The notes under the pieces are model-generated. The model was not told the origin of the DNA. It worked only from the letters and a program-made list of their open reading frames with translations, and made no database searches. From contig JBMNJC010000026.1 of assembly GCA_050951465.1 (NCBI GenBank), positions 49,130 through 113,129 on the forward strand: 64,000 bases of DNA, read 5' to 3'. This DNA is from JAAZHD01 sp012510895. Lineage in GTDB: Bacteria; Bacillota; Clostridia; Caldicoprobacterales; DTU083. Shown in pieces: positions 1 through 8,080 of the stretch. The translations under genes were made by a program, and so were the position numbers. How positions within the stretch are numbered: the first letter of the stretch is position 1; each line of letters begins with the position of its first letter.

Positions 1-80
1 GCCTTGCAAAAGGCAGCCATGGTATTTTCAGGCGCATAGGCTGATGCACCCCGATGGGCATAGATAATTGGTTTTTTCAT
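1..80 (-). CDS. Glycerophosphodiester phosphodiesterase (5' end only)
   Basis: Only the first 26 codons lie in the window; the gene runs off the left edge. The protein starts MKKPIIYAHRGASAYAPENT, which is the N-terminal signature of the GDPD family: the HRG motif and the PENT motif carry catalytic histidine and metal-binding glutamate residues. Family members hydrolyse glycerophosphodiesters to glycerol-3-phosphate and an alcohol. A strong AAGGAGG site lies a few bases upstream of the ATG at 80. No signal peptide is visible, so a cytoplasmic enzyme is likely. Confidence 0.85.
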   Translation of the reverse strand, partial: MKKPIIYAHRGASAYAPENTMAAFCK

Positions 81-121
81 AGGGATACCTCCTTAAAAAA
101 TCCAATGCCTTTGTTTTGTCG

Positions 122-1660
122 TTACTTTTCTTCTTTTATCAGAGCAAGATTCATCACAAAGGGCTCAGAAAGCGAGACATCTTTAAAGTTGTCAATTTTT
201 TTGCCCTCTGCAGTAAACTGAACTTTATTTATATAGCAGCTGTTTTCCGGATCGGTCAGAGTATTGACAACTGCATATATATCACGAATGATCCTGTTTT
301 CACTTAATTCCAGTTCCTCATAATATTCATTCGGTATATCCACTACAGCCAGGCCGTCCTTTACTTCCACCTTTATTTCATCAGGTGAAATGTTTTCCGG
401 AATAACCCTGACGCAGCCCTGATGGATAGGATCTGTTGCCAGTTCAGACATTATTCGCTTTGCCATATTCTTTTCATTTTTGGGCACCGCCCTGTATTCC
501 GGCACAAGCAGCATACCCTGGCTGTCGCCAAAATAAACTCTGATGCGTTTCCCTACTTTATTCGGAAATAGATCCACGGTCAGATTCCGGTCCAGATTTA
601 TTTTTTCTATAGGGGCATTGATATAGGTTCCATGACCGTTGTCATAGTAAATATTGAGGTAATGAATATCGGGCAGAGAGGAAAGGCTGTACAGAAGTGA
701 ACTGAGCATGCTGATTTCCTGAGTAGTTCCTTTGGAGACTTTGCTGCTGAATTCTTTTGAGAAATACAGTGCAATTCCATTTCTGTCATTTTCATCGGAT
801 ACTATTTCTGTTTTATGCAGCATGCTTCCCTTTGGCAGGGTAGGATAATAACCTTGTCCTTCAGAAACAGGTCCTTTGATCAGCTCATTAATAATGGCTT
901 CAGCGTAATTGCCGTTTCGAACCGTAATGGAGCGGACCTCTGGCAGCAGAAATTTTCCGGAATAATCCTGAAAATACAGTTCCCGGTTAATCCTGCTTAT
1001 TTCCGGGTTTCCGAAAGTCTGGGCTTCCAGTGCCTGTATCTCTGTATGAGTCATGGGATATCTGGTCAGAAGCCCCAGCATTACTTCCCGGTTATCAATG
1101 AAGGCGGTTGCCTCCCATCCTTCCACCATCAGCTTCACATAATCGGCATTCACAAAGTCGAGTATGGTGTTTACCAAACATGCCCTGGCCAATGCCATAT
1201 CTTCAGACTCATAGAATTTTTCAGACATATCAACGGTAACTATATCTTCGGATATCTCCACACTCTTGATTTCTGTATCCTTGGAAAGTGCAGAAACCAG
1301 TTGTTCTGCTTCCTTCGGGCCTTCAATAAGCTCATTCAGAACGTATTCCAAAGCCTCAGGTCCAATACGTGTGGTCAATATGGTCCTTGATTCGGGAGAC
1401 AGCTGTTCAGTCGTCTTATCATAGAAATACAGGTTAATGCCGGTTTTGTTCAAAGATAACCGGGAAGGGTCGATTTCATCACCGCCGTCTTTATCCTCCG
1501 AAAGTGCGGCTTCAGGAATGTCATCTCCCAGAGAACTGCCTAGCCCGCTTATTTTCTTGTCTTCGTCCTTTTCTGGTTCTTCCAGTATATTAGATACGGA
1601 ACATGCGACCAGTAAAAGCATTATAAAGATTGTACTTAGCAGCAATAGTAAGCGCCGCAT
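122..1660 (-). CDS. Lipoprotein with three GerMN domains (sporulation/germination)
   Basis: A lipoprotein signal peptide is visible: MRR, a leucine-rich core, then LLVAC with the lipidated cysteine near residue 20. After an acidic linker there are three repeats of the GerMN type, each with an aromatic strand (LYFYD, LYFQD, VYFGD), a LxPE(S/V/Y)R motif and a helix ending (I/S)EL-x-x-(G/D)P. They begin near residues 80, 225 and 370. GerM of Bacillus has two such domains and is needed for sporulation and germination, so three is unusual. The ATG at 1660 is preferred because it precedes the signal peptide and has an AGAAAGGTGG site; an in-frame upstream start would add an improbable hydrophilic leader. 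It follows a second GerMN gene by 37 bases and is probably co-transcribed with it. Confidence 0.8.
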   Translation of the reverse strand: MRRLLLLLSTIFIMLLLVACSVSNILEEPEKDEDKKISGLGSSLGDDIPEAALSEDKDGGDEIDPSRLSLNKTGINLYFYDKTTEQLSPESRTILTTRIGPEALEYVLNELIEGPKEAEQLVSALSKDTEIKSVEISEDIVTVDMSEKFYESEDMALARACLVNTILDFVNADYVKLMVEGWEATAFIDNREVMLGLLTRYPMTHTEIQALEAQTFGNPEISRINRELYFQDYSGKFLLPEVRSITVRNGNYAEAIINELIKGPVSEGQGYYPTLPKGSMLHKTEIVSDENDRNGIALYFSKEFSSKVSKGTTQEISMLSSLLYSLSSLPDIHYLNIYYDNGHGTYINAPIEKINLDRNLTVDLFPNKVGKRIRVYFGDSQGMLLVPEYRAVPKNEKNMAKRIMSELATDPIHQGCVRVIPENISPDEIKVEVKDGLAVVDIPNEYYEELELSENRIIRDIYAVVNTLTDPENSCYINKVQFTAEGKKIDNFKDVSLSEPFVMNLALIKEEK

Positions 1661-1697
1661 TACTGTTTCCACCTTTCTTAGTGTCAGTCCGGCCTTT

Positions 1698-2663
1698 CTA
1701 CCTGAATTGACTGAGGAATGCAGGTAGACGCAGCTTCCAGATTCCATCTATATAATCCAGAGTAAGTACCTCTGTTACCTCCTTAAGTGCATCTGTTGTA
1801 TGATCAGTGTACTTAACTGTTACAAAAGCCTTGTTAATAAGGTATTCCTCTTCCAGCACAGGGTTGCCTTCAAAGGAAATCATTCCGCCTACGATGGTAG
1901 GAACCTGTGCCTTGAATTCATCCAGGGTAGGCAGATTTTCACCGTCCATGGTCTTGGATGACAGGAAGGGATACAGCATATCCCAGTTTGGTTCCGCTGT
2001 CAAGGCGTTAAAGAAAATTCTTGTAATTCTGGCCGGAGACTGGAGTACATTCTTGTTTCTGCGTATGGCTGTCATGGGTGAATCGGCATCTGCTGCAGGG
2101 TTGTCCAGCAAAAGCAATTCTGCGCCCATTTCCTTATAAGATAATTGGGTATTGTTGATCATGAGCTTAACCTGATTGACCCCGTCCAGGTAGGTAAGAG
2201 AATTAACTATGGAATATATTGCAAGCCTCTTCATCTCCGCCTGGACCTGAGGAATATCCTCCTCCGGTATATTCTCCTTGCCGGGAATGACAGAAAGATC
2301 AATGGGATGCAAGAAATCATCGGTTAAGTTGACAAAAACGGTGTCGCTCCGGCGGGTAACGTCTATAATTTCGGTACCCGGAGGCATAACCTGCACTCTG
2401 TAAAAACCTTGAGGGCCTTTTAACACTTCCTCAACAATTATTTGTTCAGTACTCTTTTTTTCCTGCGTGACTACCCGGGATTCAGGTACCAGAAAATCGG
2501 CAATCTCATGTTTAAAATAGAGGATAACCTCGGTTTCCCTGGCCTGCTCATAGGGATCTATGGGCAAGGGAGAAGACCGTGGTGTCGGCTCAGCGGCATC
2601 GTTTGTTTCGCTCTGCCCCTGACCGGGCAACTGAGCGCATCCCGTGATTAATGCAAGAATCAC
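1698..2663 (-). CDS. GerMN-domain lipoprotein, possible ATT start
   Basis: The protein carries one GerMN domain (VILYFKHEIADFL, LVPESRVV, VLKGPQG) around residues 45-170 and a C-terminal beta-rich region. The N-terminus ends in a lipobox, LITGC. The first GTG (2663) would give a signal peptide with no positive charge and has no ribosome-binding site. Reading upstream in the same frame gives RKPIFYILIIVILALITGC, a proper lipoprotein signal, and an AGGTGA site sits six bases before an ATT at 2696. No ATG, GTG or TTG lies between the in-frame stop and 2663, so ATT initiation at 2696 is the best explanation. A TATAAT box lies upstream near 2727. Confidence 0.75.
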   Translation of the reverse strand: MILALITGCAQLPGQGQSETNDAAEPTPRSSPLPIDPYEQARETEVILYFKHEIADFLVPESRVVTQEKKSTEQIIVEEVLKGPQGFYRVQVMPPGTEIIDVTRRSDTVFVNLTDDFLHPIDLSVIPGKENIPEEDIPQVQAEMKRLAIYSIVNSLTYLDGVNQVKLMINNTQLSYKEMGAELLLLDNPAADADSPMTAIRRNKNVLQSPARITRIFFNALTAEPNWDMLYPFLSSKTMDGENLPTLDEFKAQVPTIVGGMISFEGNPVLEEEYLINKAFVTVKYTDHTTDALKEVTEVLTLDYIDGIWKLRLPAFLSQFR

Positions 2664-2778
2664 AATTATCAGTATATAAAAAATAGGCTTTCGAATGAAA
2701 ATTCACCTGCCTTATAATGTTTATATTATAGCAAGTACACATTACAGTTTCATTAAGCGAAATTAACAATCCAATGAA

Positions 2779-4266
2779 TCATTTTGATTCAGTTTCTTCC
2801 AGGTTTCCATAAGGCAGTTCTATGCGGAAAGTCGTACCTTTGTTTTCCTTGCTGCTAACCCGTATATAGCCGTTATGAAGCATCACTATACGGTTGGCTA
2901 TGGAAAGGCCTAAACCAGTGCCGCCGGTAGAGCGGGACCGGGCTTTATCCACTCTGTAAAAACGATCGAAAATATGATTAATCTCATTTGCCGGAATGCC
3001 GTAGCCGGTGTCGCTTACCTTAACCACTCCATAATCCGGTGTATTATATACTTCTACGGTGACCCTGCCGCCTTCTGGTGTATATTTTATGCCATTGTCA
3101 ATAATATTGGATATCACCTGCTGCAGCTTCAGTTTATCACCTACGACCACTACCTCTTCCTCGTTTAAAAGCTCAACCCTTATATTCTTCTGGTCAGCAA
3201 GCAGCTGAAGCCCTTTAATGGTTCGCTTTACCAGTTCGTTTAACGGCACCAGTTCCTTTCTGAACCGGTTGGCTGCGTCCTCCTTGTCTATTTGCACCAG
3301 AGTCAATAAATCAGTTATGATGGCATTCAAGCGGTCAATTTCAAAATTTATATCCGTCAGGAATTCCCTGTATATTTCAAGATCCGGCGTTTCCATGCTC
3401 AAAAGGGACTCTGCCAGCACCTTTATGGCCGATAAGGGAGTTTTTAATTCATGAGATGCATTGGATACAAATTCATTTCTTGCATTGTCCAGGTTCTCCA
3501 GCCTTTCACTCATTTCATTGAAGGCCTCTCCCAACTGCCTGAGCTCTCCGCTGCCCATTACCTTCACCCTCTGATTCAGATGCCCCTTGCTCATCCTTGT
3601 AATGCTGGCTGTAAGCTCTTTTATGGGATGGGTTATAAAGCTGGACAGAATAAAGCTGATTAAAATAATGGACACGCTGATTATGGCTGAAAAAAACGCT
3701 ATCGTGGCTCGAATATCATCCAGAACCGAAACTATACCATCCAAAGAGGCTGACATAAAAACCATTCCTATTATACCCTCAGTATAATGAGTAATGGGGG
3801 CATAGGCATACAAAACCCGTTTGTATTCTTCATGATTTCCGGTATAAATATAAACATCCTTTGCAGGTACAGACACTCCCTGCAGCACCTGGGCCACTTC
3901 CTCATAGTCCTCAAGCAGATTCCGCCTTAGCAGGCTGGTGCTCTGATAAGAGTCCTGTTCTACAATGCCGTTTTTATTTAATATGAGTATGCGGGTGGAT
4001 TCTCCCTCTATCTGATCTATCTCATTTCCAAATTCTCTTATCTGATAGTAAATATCCGGGTCTTTTTCATAGTAACCGTTTGCTATTAGCTGGGCTAACT
4101 GAATGGAATATTTCTGATAGGATGTCTTCTTACTTTCAAGCAAGTGCTGTTCCAATATCTCCATAATGGATAGATTGATGATTAAAAAGCCAATTCCAAT
4201 AACCATTAAGTAAGCAAAGGCGATTCTCCAACGGAGGCTGGAAAAAAATTGCTTATTTATCCGCAA
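2779..4266 (-). CDS. Sensor histidine kinase (WalK/PhoR type)
   Basis: Membrane-bound kinase of a two-component system. Visible in order: TM1 (residues 14-36), an extracytoplasmic sensor region (about 37-180), TM2 (185-208), HAMP (209-262), the phospho-acceptor H-box with His272 in SNASHELKTPLSA, the N-box ISNIIDNGIKYTPEGG, G1 SDTGYGIP and G2 GTGLGLSIANRIV. All catalytic motifs are intact. Translation probably starts at a TTG (4266) with an AGGA site. The start overlaps the end of the upstream response regulator by 14 bases, so the two are translationally coupled. There is no PAS domain between HAMP and HisKA, so it is not a full-length WalK. The signal is unknown. Confidence 0.9.
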   Translation of the reverse strand: MRINKQFFSSLRWRIAFAYLMVIGIGFLIINLSIMEILEQHLLESKKTSYQKYSIQLAQLIANGYYEKDPDIYYQIREFGNEIDQIEGESTRILILNKNGIVEQDSYQSTSLLRRNLLEDYEEVAQVLQGVSVPAKDVYIYTGNHEEYKRVLYAYAPITHYTEGIIGMVFMSASLDGIVSVLDDIRATIAFFSAIISVSIILISFILSSFITHPIKELTASITRMSKGHLNQRVKVMGSGELRQLGEAFNEMSERLENLDNARNEFVSNASHELKTPLSAIKVLAESLLSMETPDLEIYREFLTDINFEIDRLNAIITDLLTLVQIDKEDAANRFRKELVPLNELVKRTIKGLQLLADQKNIRVELLNEEEVVVVGDKLKLQQVISNIIDNGIKYTPEGGRVTVEVYNTPDYGVVKVSDTGYGIPANEINHIFDRFYRVDKARSRSTGGTGLGLSIANRIVMLHNGYIRVSSKENKGTTFRIELPYGNLEETESK

Positions 4267-4936
4267 AATAATATCCTACTCCCCATTTGGTAAAGATAAA
4301 TTCAGGCTGACTGGGGTTTTTTTCTATTTTCTCCCGGAGCCGACGTATATGCACGTCTACGGTACGCAGATCGCCAAGATAGTCGTACTTCCACACGGTT
4401 TCCAACAGATTCTCTCGGCTGTATACCTTTCCGGGATTAGACGCAAACAGTTGGAGAAGATCAAATTCCTTTGCCGTCAGGTTAACCTCATTACCATCAA
4501 TAAAAACACTTCGATTGGTAAGGTTGATTTCCATATTTCTAACACGTATGACGTCCTGTTGACTTTCGGCGCCGTCCAACCTTCTGAAAACAGCTTTGAT
4601 TCTGGCCTTTAACTCCAGGATATTAAAAGGTTTGGTCATATAATCGTCGGCACCGTAATCGAGTCCAAGGATTTTATCCATATCTTCTCCTTTTGCAGTA
4701 AGCATGATTACAGGCACTTTGGACTGTTCCCGAATACGCTGCAAAACTTCCAAACCGCTCAGCTTAGGAAGCATTACATCCAGTATAACCAAATCATAGG
4801 GGGCTGCATAAAACATTTCCAACGCTTCTTCCCCGTCATATGCTGCGTCTATATCATAGCCTTCCTGTTTGAGACTAAAGGTGATACCCTTCACAATGGC
4901 CGGCTCGTCGTCTACCAATAATATTTTTTTCGCCAT
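4253..4936 (-). CDS. OmpR-family response regulator
   Basis: The receiver domain (residues 1-118) has the acidic pocket DDE near residue 10, the phospho-acceptor Asp53 in VILDVMLP, and Lys in TKPF. A winged-helix DNA-binding domain follows (about 130-225; LTAKEFDLL, VDVHIRRLREKI). It is the partner of the downstream kinase. The ATG at 4936 (MAKKILLVDDE) is chosen because AAAGGA lies just upstream; an earlier in-frame ATG at 4954 would place that site inside the coding sequence. It resembles WalR/PhoP-type regulators, but the targets cannot be told from the sequence. Confidence 0.92.
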   Translation of the reverse strand: MAKKILLVDDEPAIVKGITFSLKQEGYDIDAAYDGEEALEMFYAAPYDLVILDVMLPKLSGLEVLQRIREQSKVPVIMLTAKGEDMDKILGLDYGADDYMTKPFNILELKARIKAVFRRLDGAESQQDVIRVRNMEINLTNRSVFIDGNEVNLTAKEFDLLQLFASNPGKVYSRENLLETVWKYDYLGDLRTVDVHIRRLREKIEKNPSQPEFIFTKWGVGYYFADK

Positions 4937-5081
4937 AATAACCTGTCCTTTCAAACACTGATATTATGTGATAATTCTATCACAGGAGGCCTCTAAAATC
5001 AATTTTATCCCCATTATGCATATTCCATACTTTTCCTAAAATTCAAACCGTTTTCAGGGCATTTATAGCCTTGATTCAGCC

Positions 5082-5717
5082 TTATCGAACGGTTATATGA
5101 TCTTTCAGCTTTTCAAAGGTTTTTTCACCAATGCCCGAGACATTCATGATCTCTTCAATAGATTTGAAGCTGCCGTGCTTTTCACGATATTCTATAATGC
5201 TTTTTGCTTTGGCTGGGCCTATGCCGGTCAATGTTTCCAGCAAGCTCTGATCTGCCTCGTTAATATTCACCTTGCCTGACTCTTCATGGTTGGAAGCGCC
5301 CGTTTCCAAATGAGAAGGCAGCTCTTCTCCGATGCCGGGAATATAGTACATGGCTTCGTCCTTTACCTTTTGAGCCAGGTTTATTCTGCTTAAATCCGCA
5401 TCTGGCAGGCAGCCTCCTGCCAGCTCAACAGCATCAGCCACCCGGTCTCCTTCTCTCAGGGTTATAACGCCCGGCCTTCTCACCCGGCCGGTAACATATA
5501 CCATAACTTGAGCAGGCGCTTCCTCCTTCTCCGAATTTACCGGATTTGTGTCTTCAGCATTGGTGGCTTCCGATATCGCATCCGTAAGATCCGGATTATC
5601 GGGCAGCCCGGTCTGCCTTGACTTGTATTCCTGATATATGAACAAACCCGACAAAAACAGAATCAGCGCACCCATAATAAGGAAAAGCCTGAGCTGAATT
5701 CTGTCAAAATTGACCAT
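5082..5717 (-). CDS. comEA: ComEA-like DNA-binding protein
   Basis: One N-terminal transmembrane anchor (residues 8-25), an SLBB domain (about 72-130; VTGRVRRPGVITL, GGCLPDADLSRINLA) and a C-terminal double helix-hairpin-helix domain (about 148-211; VNINEAD, LTGIGPAKA, VSGIGEKTFEKLK). This is the complete ComEA architecture. In competent Firmicutes ComEA is a membrane receptor that binds incoming double-stranded DNA. ComEB and ComEC are not adjacent. The ATG at 5717 is preferred to a GTG at 5726 because of the GGGTGG site. Confidence 0.88.
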   Translation of the reverse strand: MVNFDRIQLRLFLIMGALILFLSGLFIYQEYKSRQTGLPDNPDLTDAISEATNAEDTNPVNSEKEEAPAQVMVYVTGRVRRPGVITLREGDRVADAVELAGGCLPDADLSRINLAQKVKDEAMYYIPGIGEELPSHLETGASNHEESGKVNINEADQSLLETLTGIGPAKAKSIIEYREKHGSFKSIEEIMNVSGIGEKTFEKLKDHITVR

Positions 5718-5794
5718 AATTACCACCCGGAATAGTAATTCGACACTGTATTTGATGTTTCCTTCAAAGAAATATGTAAATAAAACAGCTATTA

Positions 5795-5823
5795 TTTACT
5801 ATTTTATCAAAAAGCTATATAAT
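5795..5823 (+). promoter_or_regulatory. Predicted sigma-A promoter of the PRPP synthetase-like gene
   Basis: TTTACT (5795-5800) and TATAAT (5818-5823) are separated by 17 bases, about 30 bases upstream of the ATG at 5856. The -10 box is perfect and the -35 matches four of six positions. Confidence 0.5.
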
Positions 5824-5855
5824 GAATGATGATAACTGATGAGGAGGCTCTGCTC

Positions 5856-7010
5856 ATGGAAAATATTCATTTTTCTAAGATACCGTTCGGACAACTGGCC
5901 ATTATCGCACTGGACAACTGCCGCGAACTTGGCGAAAAAATAAATAGACACCTGGTGGAAAGGAGAACCAAAGCACAGGATGGAAAACAGACCGACTACT
6001 ACATGGATGAAATAAAGTCTTCCTATCTGGTGCCTGTCGACTGTGTACGCTTTTCCAACGGTGAAGGCAAGGCTGTACTGACCGAAACAGTAAGGGGAAA
6101 GGATATTTACATTATCTCCGATGTAGGCAACTACAGCTGTACTTATAAAATGTTCGGCATTACCACCCATGTGGGGCCTGATGAGCACTTTCAGGATATT
6201 AAAAGGACCATTTCAGCAATCGCCGGCAAGGGCAGAAGGATAACTGTTATCATGCCCCTGCTGTATGCCGGAAGACAGCATAAGAGAAGAAGCCGGGAAT
6301 CACTGGACTGCGCCATTGCCCTTCAGGAACTGGAGCGGCTGGGAGTGGAGAATATCATCACCTTCGACGCTCATGATCCCAGGGTGCAGAACGCCGTTCC
6401 CCTGATTGACTTTCAAACCATCCATCCCACCTATGACATCATAAAAACCATTCATGAACATGAAAGCCATCTGCTTACTGATAGGGAGAATACCATGATT
6501 ATAAGCCCCGATACCGGTGCCATGGACAGGGCTATTTATTATGCCAGCGTACTTGGAATAGATGTCGGGCTCTTTTATAAACGAAGAGACTATACAAGGC
6601 TTGTAAACGGCAAGAATCCAATTGTTCAGCATGAGTATATGGGAGCCGATGTTGAAGGCAAGAGCGTAATTATCGTAGATGATATGGCCGCTTCCGGAGA
6701 ATCAATCATAGAGATTGCGAAAGAACTGAAAGCCCGGAAGGCAAAGAATATATATGCTGCCGTAACCTTCGGACTCTTTACGGAAGGCGTGGATGAATTC
6801 AACAAGTGTTATGAACAAGGTCTGATCCAAAGATTCTTCTCAACCAACCTGACCTATATCCCGGACAATGTCAAAAATGCCGAATGGTTTGTGGAAGTAG
6901 ATATGTCTAGATTTATGGCTATTCTGATTGATCGTCTCAATCATGATGAATCAATAAGTTCACTGCTTACTGCAACGGAAAAGATCAAAGAACTGCTAAA
7001 GAGCTGCTAA
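5856..7010 (+). CDS. Ribose-phosphate pyrophosphokinase-like protein, long divergent form
   Basis: The protein (384 residues) aligns with PRPP synthetase: YAGRQHKRRSRES corresponds to the ATP-binding loop, ITFDAHDP to the catalytic region, IISPDTGAMDRA to the ribose-binding strand, and VIIVDDMAASGESI to the PRPP loop. Canonical Prs is near 315 residues and has DDxIDTGGT in the last loop; here it is DDMAASGES, and there are insertions near the N-terminus. Related long forms occur in clostridia and are generally annotated as Prs. The ATG at 5856 follows GAGGAGG by eight bases. It is monocistronic, with its own promoter and terminator. It may make PRPP or be a paralogue with altered regulation. 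Confidence 0.8.
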   Translation: MENIHFSKIPFGQLAIIALDNCRELGEKINRHLVERRTKAQDGKQTDYYMDEIKSSYLVPVDCVRFSNGEGKAVLTETVRGKDIYIISDVGNYSCTYKMFGITTHVGPDEHFQDIKRTISAIAGKGRRITVIMPLLYAGRQHKRRSRESLDCAIALQELERLGVENIITFDAHDPRVQNAVPLIDFQTIHPTYDIIKTIHEHESHLLTDRENTMIISPDTGAMDRAIYYASVLGIDVGLFYKRRDYTRLVNGKNPIVQHEYMGADVEGKSVIIVDDMAASGESIIEIAKELKARKAKNIYAAVTFGLFTEGVDEFNKCYEQGLIQRFFSTNLTYIPDNVKNAEWFVEVDMSRFMAILIDRLNHDESISSLLTATEKIKELLKSC

Positions 7011-7031
7011 AATTACAGCAAAAAGAGAAGT

Positions 7032-7060
7032 AAAAATCCTCTCATGCGAGAGGATTTTTT
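7032..7060. terminator. Bidirectional rho-independent terminator
   Basis: A near-perfect stem (AATCCTCTC / GAGAGGATT, loop ATGC) is flanked by A- and T-runs on its two sides. It can end the Prs-like gene on the plus strand and sleB on the minus strand. Confidence 0.8.
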
Positions 7061-7077
7061 TATTATTCATAAACCGC

Positions 7078-7794
7078 TTATTTATAAAAGGCATGATTGC
7101 CTATGGTTGTTACATACTGTCTGTTTCTTACAATCCACGAAGCAGAAGTTTTGCCCGGATTAAAGAAGAAGAGAGCGCCGCCGACCGGCTTGCTTCCGAA
7201 ATAGGCTTCTTCAGCTGCCTTCAGACAGGAGGCATTGGGATTATTATATATAGTACCGTCTGCCACCGGACTGAACTGAGGAATGGAACCGGTGTATTCA
7301 AAAATAACTCCATATATGGTATTCGGGAATCCGGGATGAGCCACCCGGTTCATTACTACACTGCCGACCGCTACCTGGCCCAGATAGGATTCACCCCGGG
7401 CTTCGGCATGAATGATTCTGGCCAGCCAAAAAATATTATCCCTGTCTCTTTGTGATAAAGCGCCGCGGCTTGATGTCGAACCGGTGTTGTTGCCATACAG
7501 GGCTGCCCTGGTTTGAGGTCCTACAATTCCGTCCACCAAAAGCCCGTTATCCCTCTGAAAGCGGATTACGGCATCCTGAGTAATGGTACCAAAGTATTCA
7601 GTGATTTTCCAAAAGTTGAAATAACCGCGATTTTTTAGTTCCTGCTGGAGCCGGGCAACCTCCGGTCCTCTGCTTCCCAGTTTCAACGTCCCGGCGGCAA
7701 ATGCCTCACCTGCAGGAAGCAGTAATGCAAAGGCAATAATAAAAACCGTGATAAATTTTACTGTTCTTTTTTTTCTGTCTCTTTTTATCATCAT
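7078..7794 (-). CDS. sleB: Spore cortex-lytic enzyme SleB-like
   Basis: Sec signal peptide (KRDRKKRT, hydrophobic core, GEAFAAG), a peptidoglycan-binding type 1 domain (residues 36-98; LGSRGPEVARLQQELKNRGY, DGIVGPQTRAAL) and a Hydrolase_2 (SleB) catalytic domain (about 122-238) with the hallmark LARIIHAEARGE. SleB is a lytic transglycosylase that degrades spore cortex during germination. The usual partner ypeB is not beside it. The start at 7794 has an AGGGGG site; the second ATG is also possible. Vegetative wall hydrolases of the CwlJ/SleB family look similar, so the spore role rests on family and context. Confidence 0.85.
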   Translation of the reverse strand: MMIKRDRKKRTVKFITVFIIAFALLLPAGEAFAAGTLKLGSRGPEVARLQQELKNRGYFNFWKITEYFGTITQDAVIRFQRDNGLLVDGIVGPQTRAALYGNNTGSTSSRGALSQRDRDNIFWLARIIHAEARGESYLGQVAVGSVVMNRVAHPGFPNTIYGVIFEYTGSIPQFSPVADGTIYNNPNASCLKAAEEAYFGSKPVGGALFFFNPGKTSASWIVRNRQYVTTIGNHAFYK

Positions 7795-8080
7795 TGATAA
7801 CCCCCTGCGACATATACATTATATCAACATTATACAGGCTTATTATAGTTATGCCGGGAAGAGAGAGTCAAACCTGTCTACTGTCTCAAACCAGTTTCTT
7901 TTCAAGATTATGAAAGAAATGTTACATTTCTGTTAAAATTTCAAACTTTTTTATAGCCATACCAGTTTCAGCCAGCATTTAATATAGTTGTTGGATATCT
8001 GATTTTGATGTGCTATAATTTATTACAAGTATATTTCAGTTTCATTTTTTACAATTTAGAGCAGCTATTGGGAGAGAACA

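Noticed and set aside
815..1390. 191-codon plus-strand frame opposite the triple GerMN gene
   Set aside because: Antisense shadow of a well-supported gene, with no start signal and no recognisable domain.
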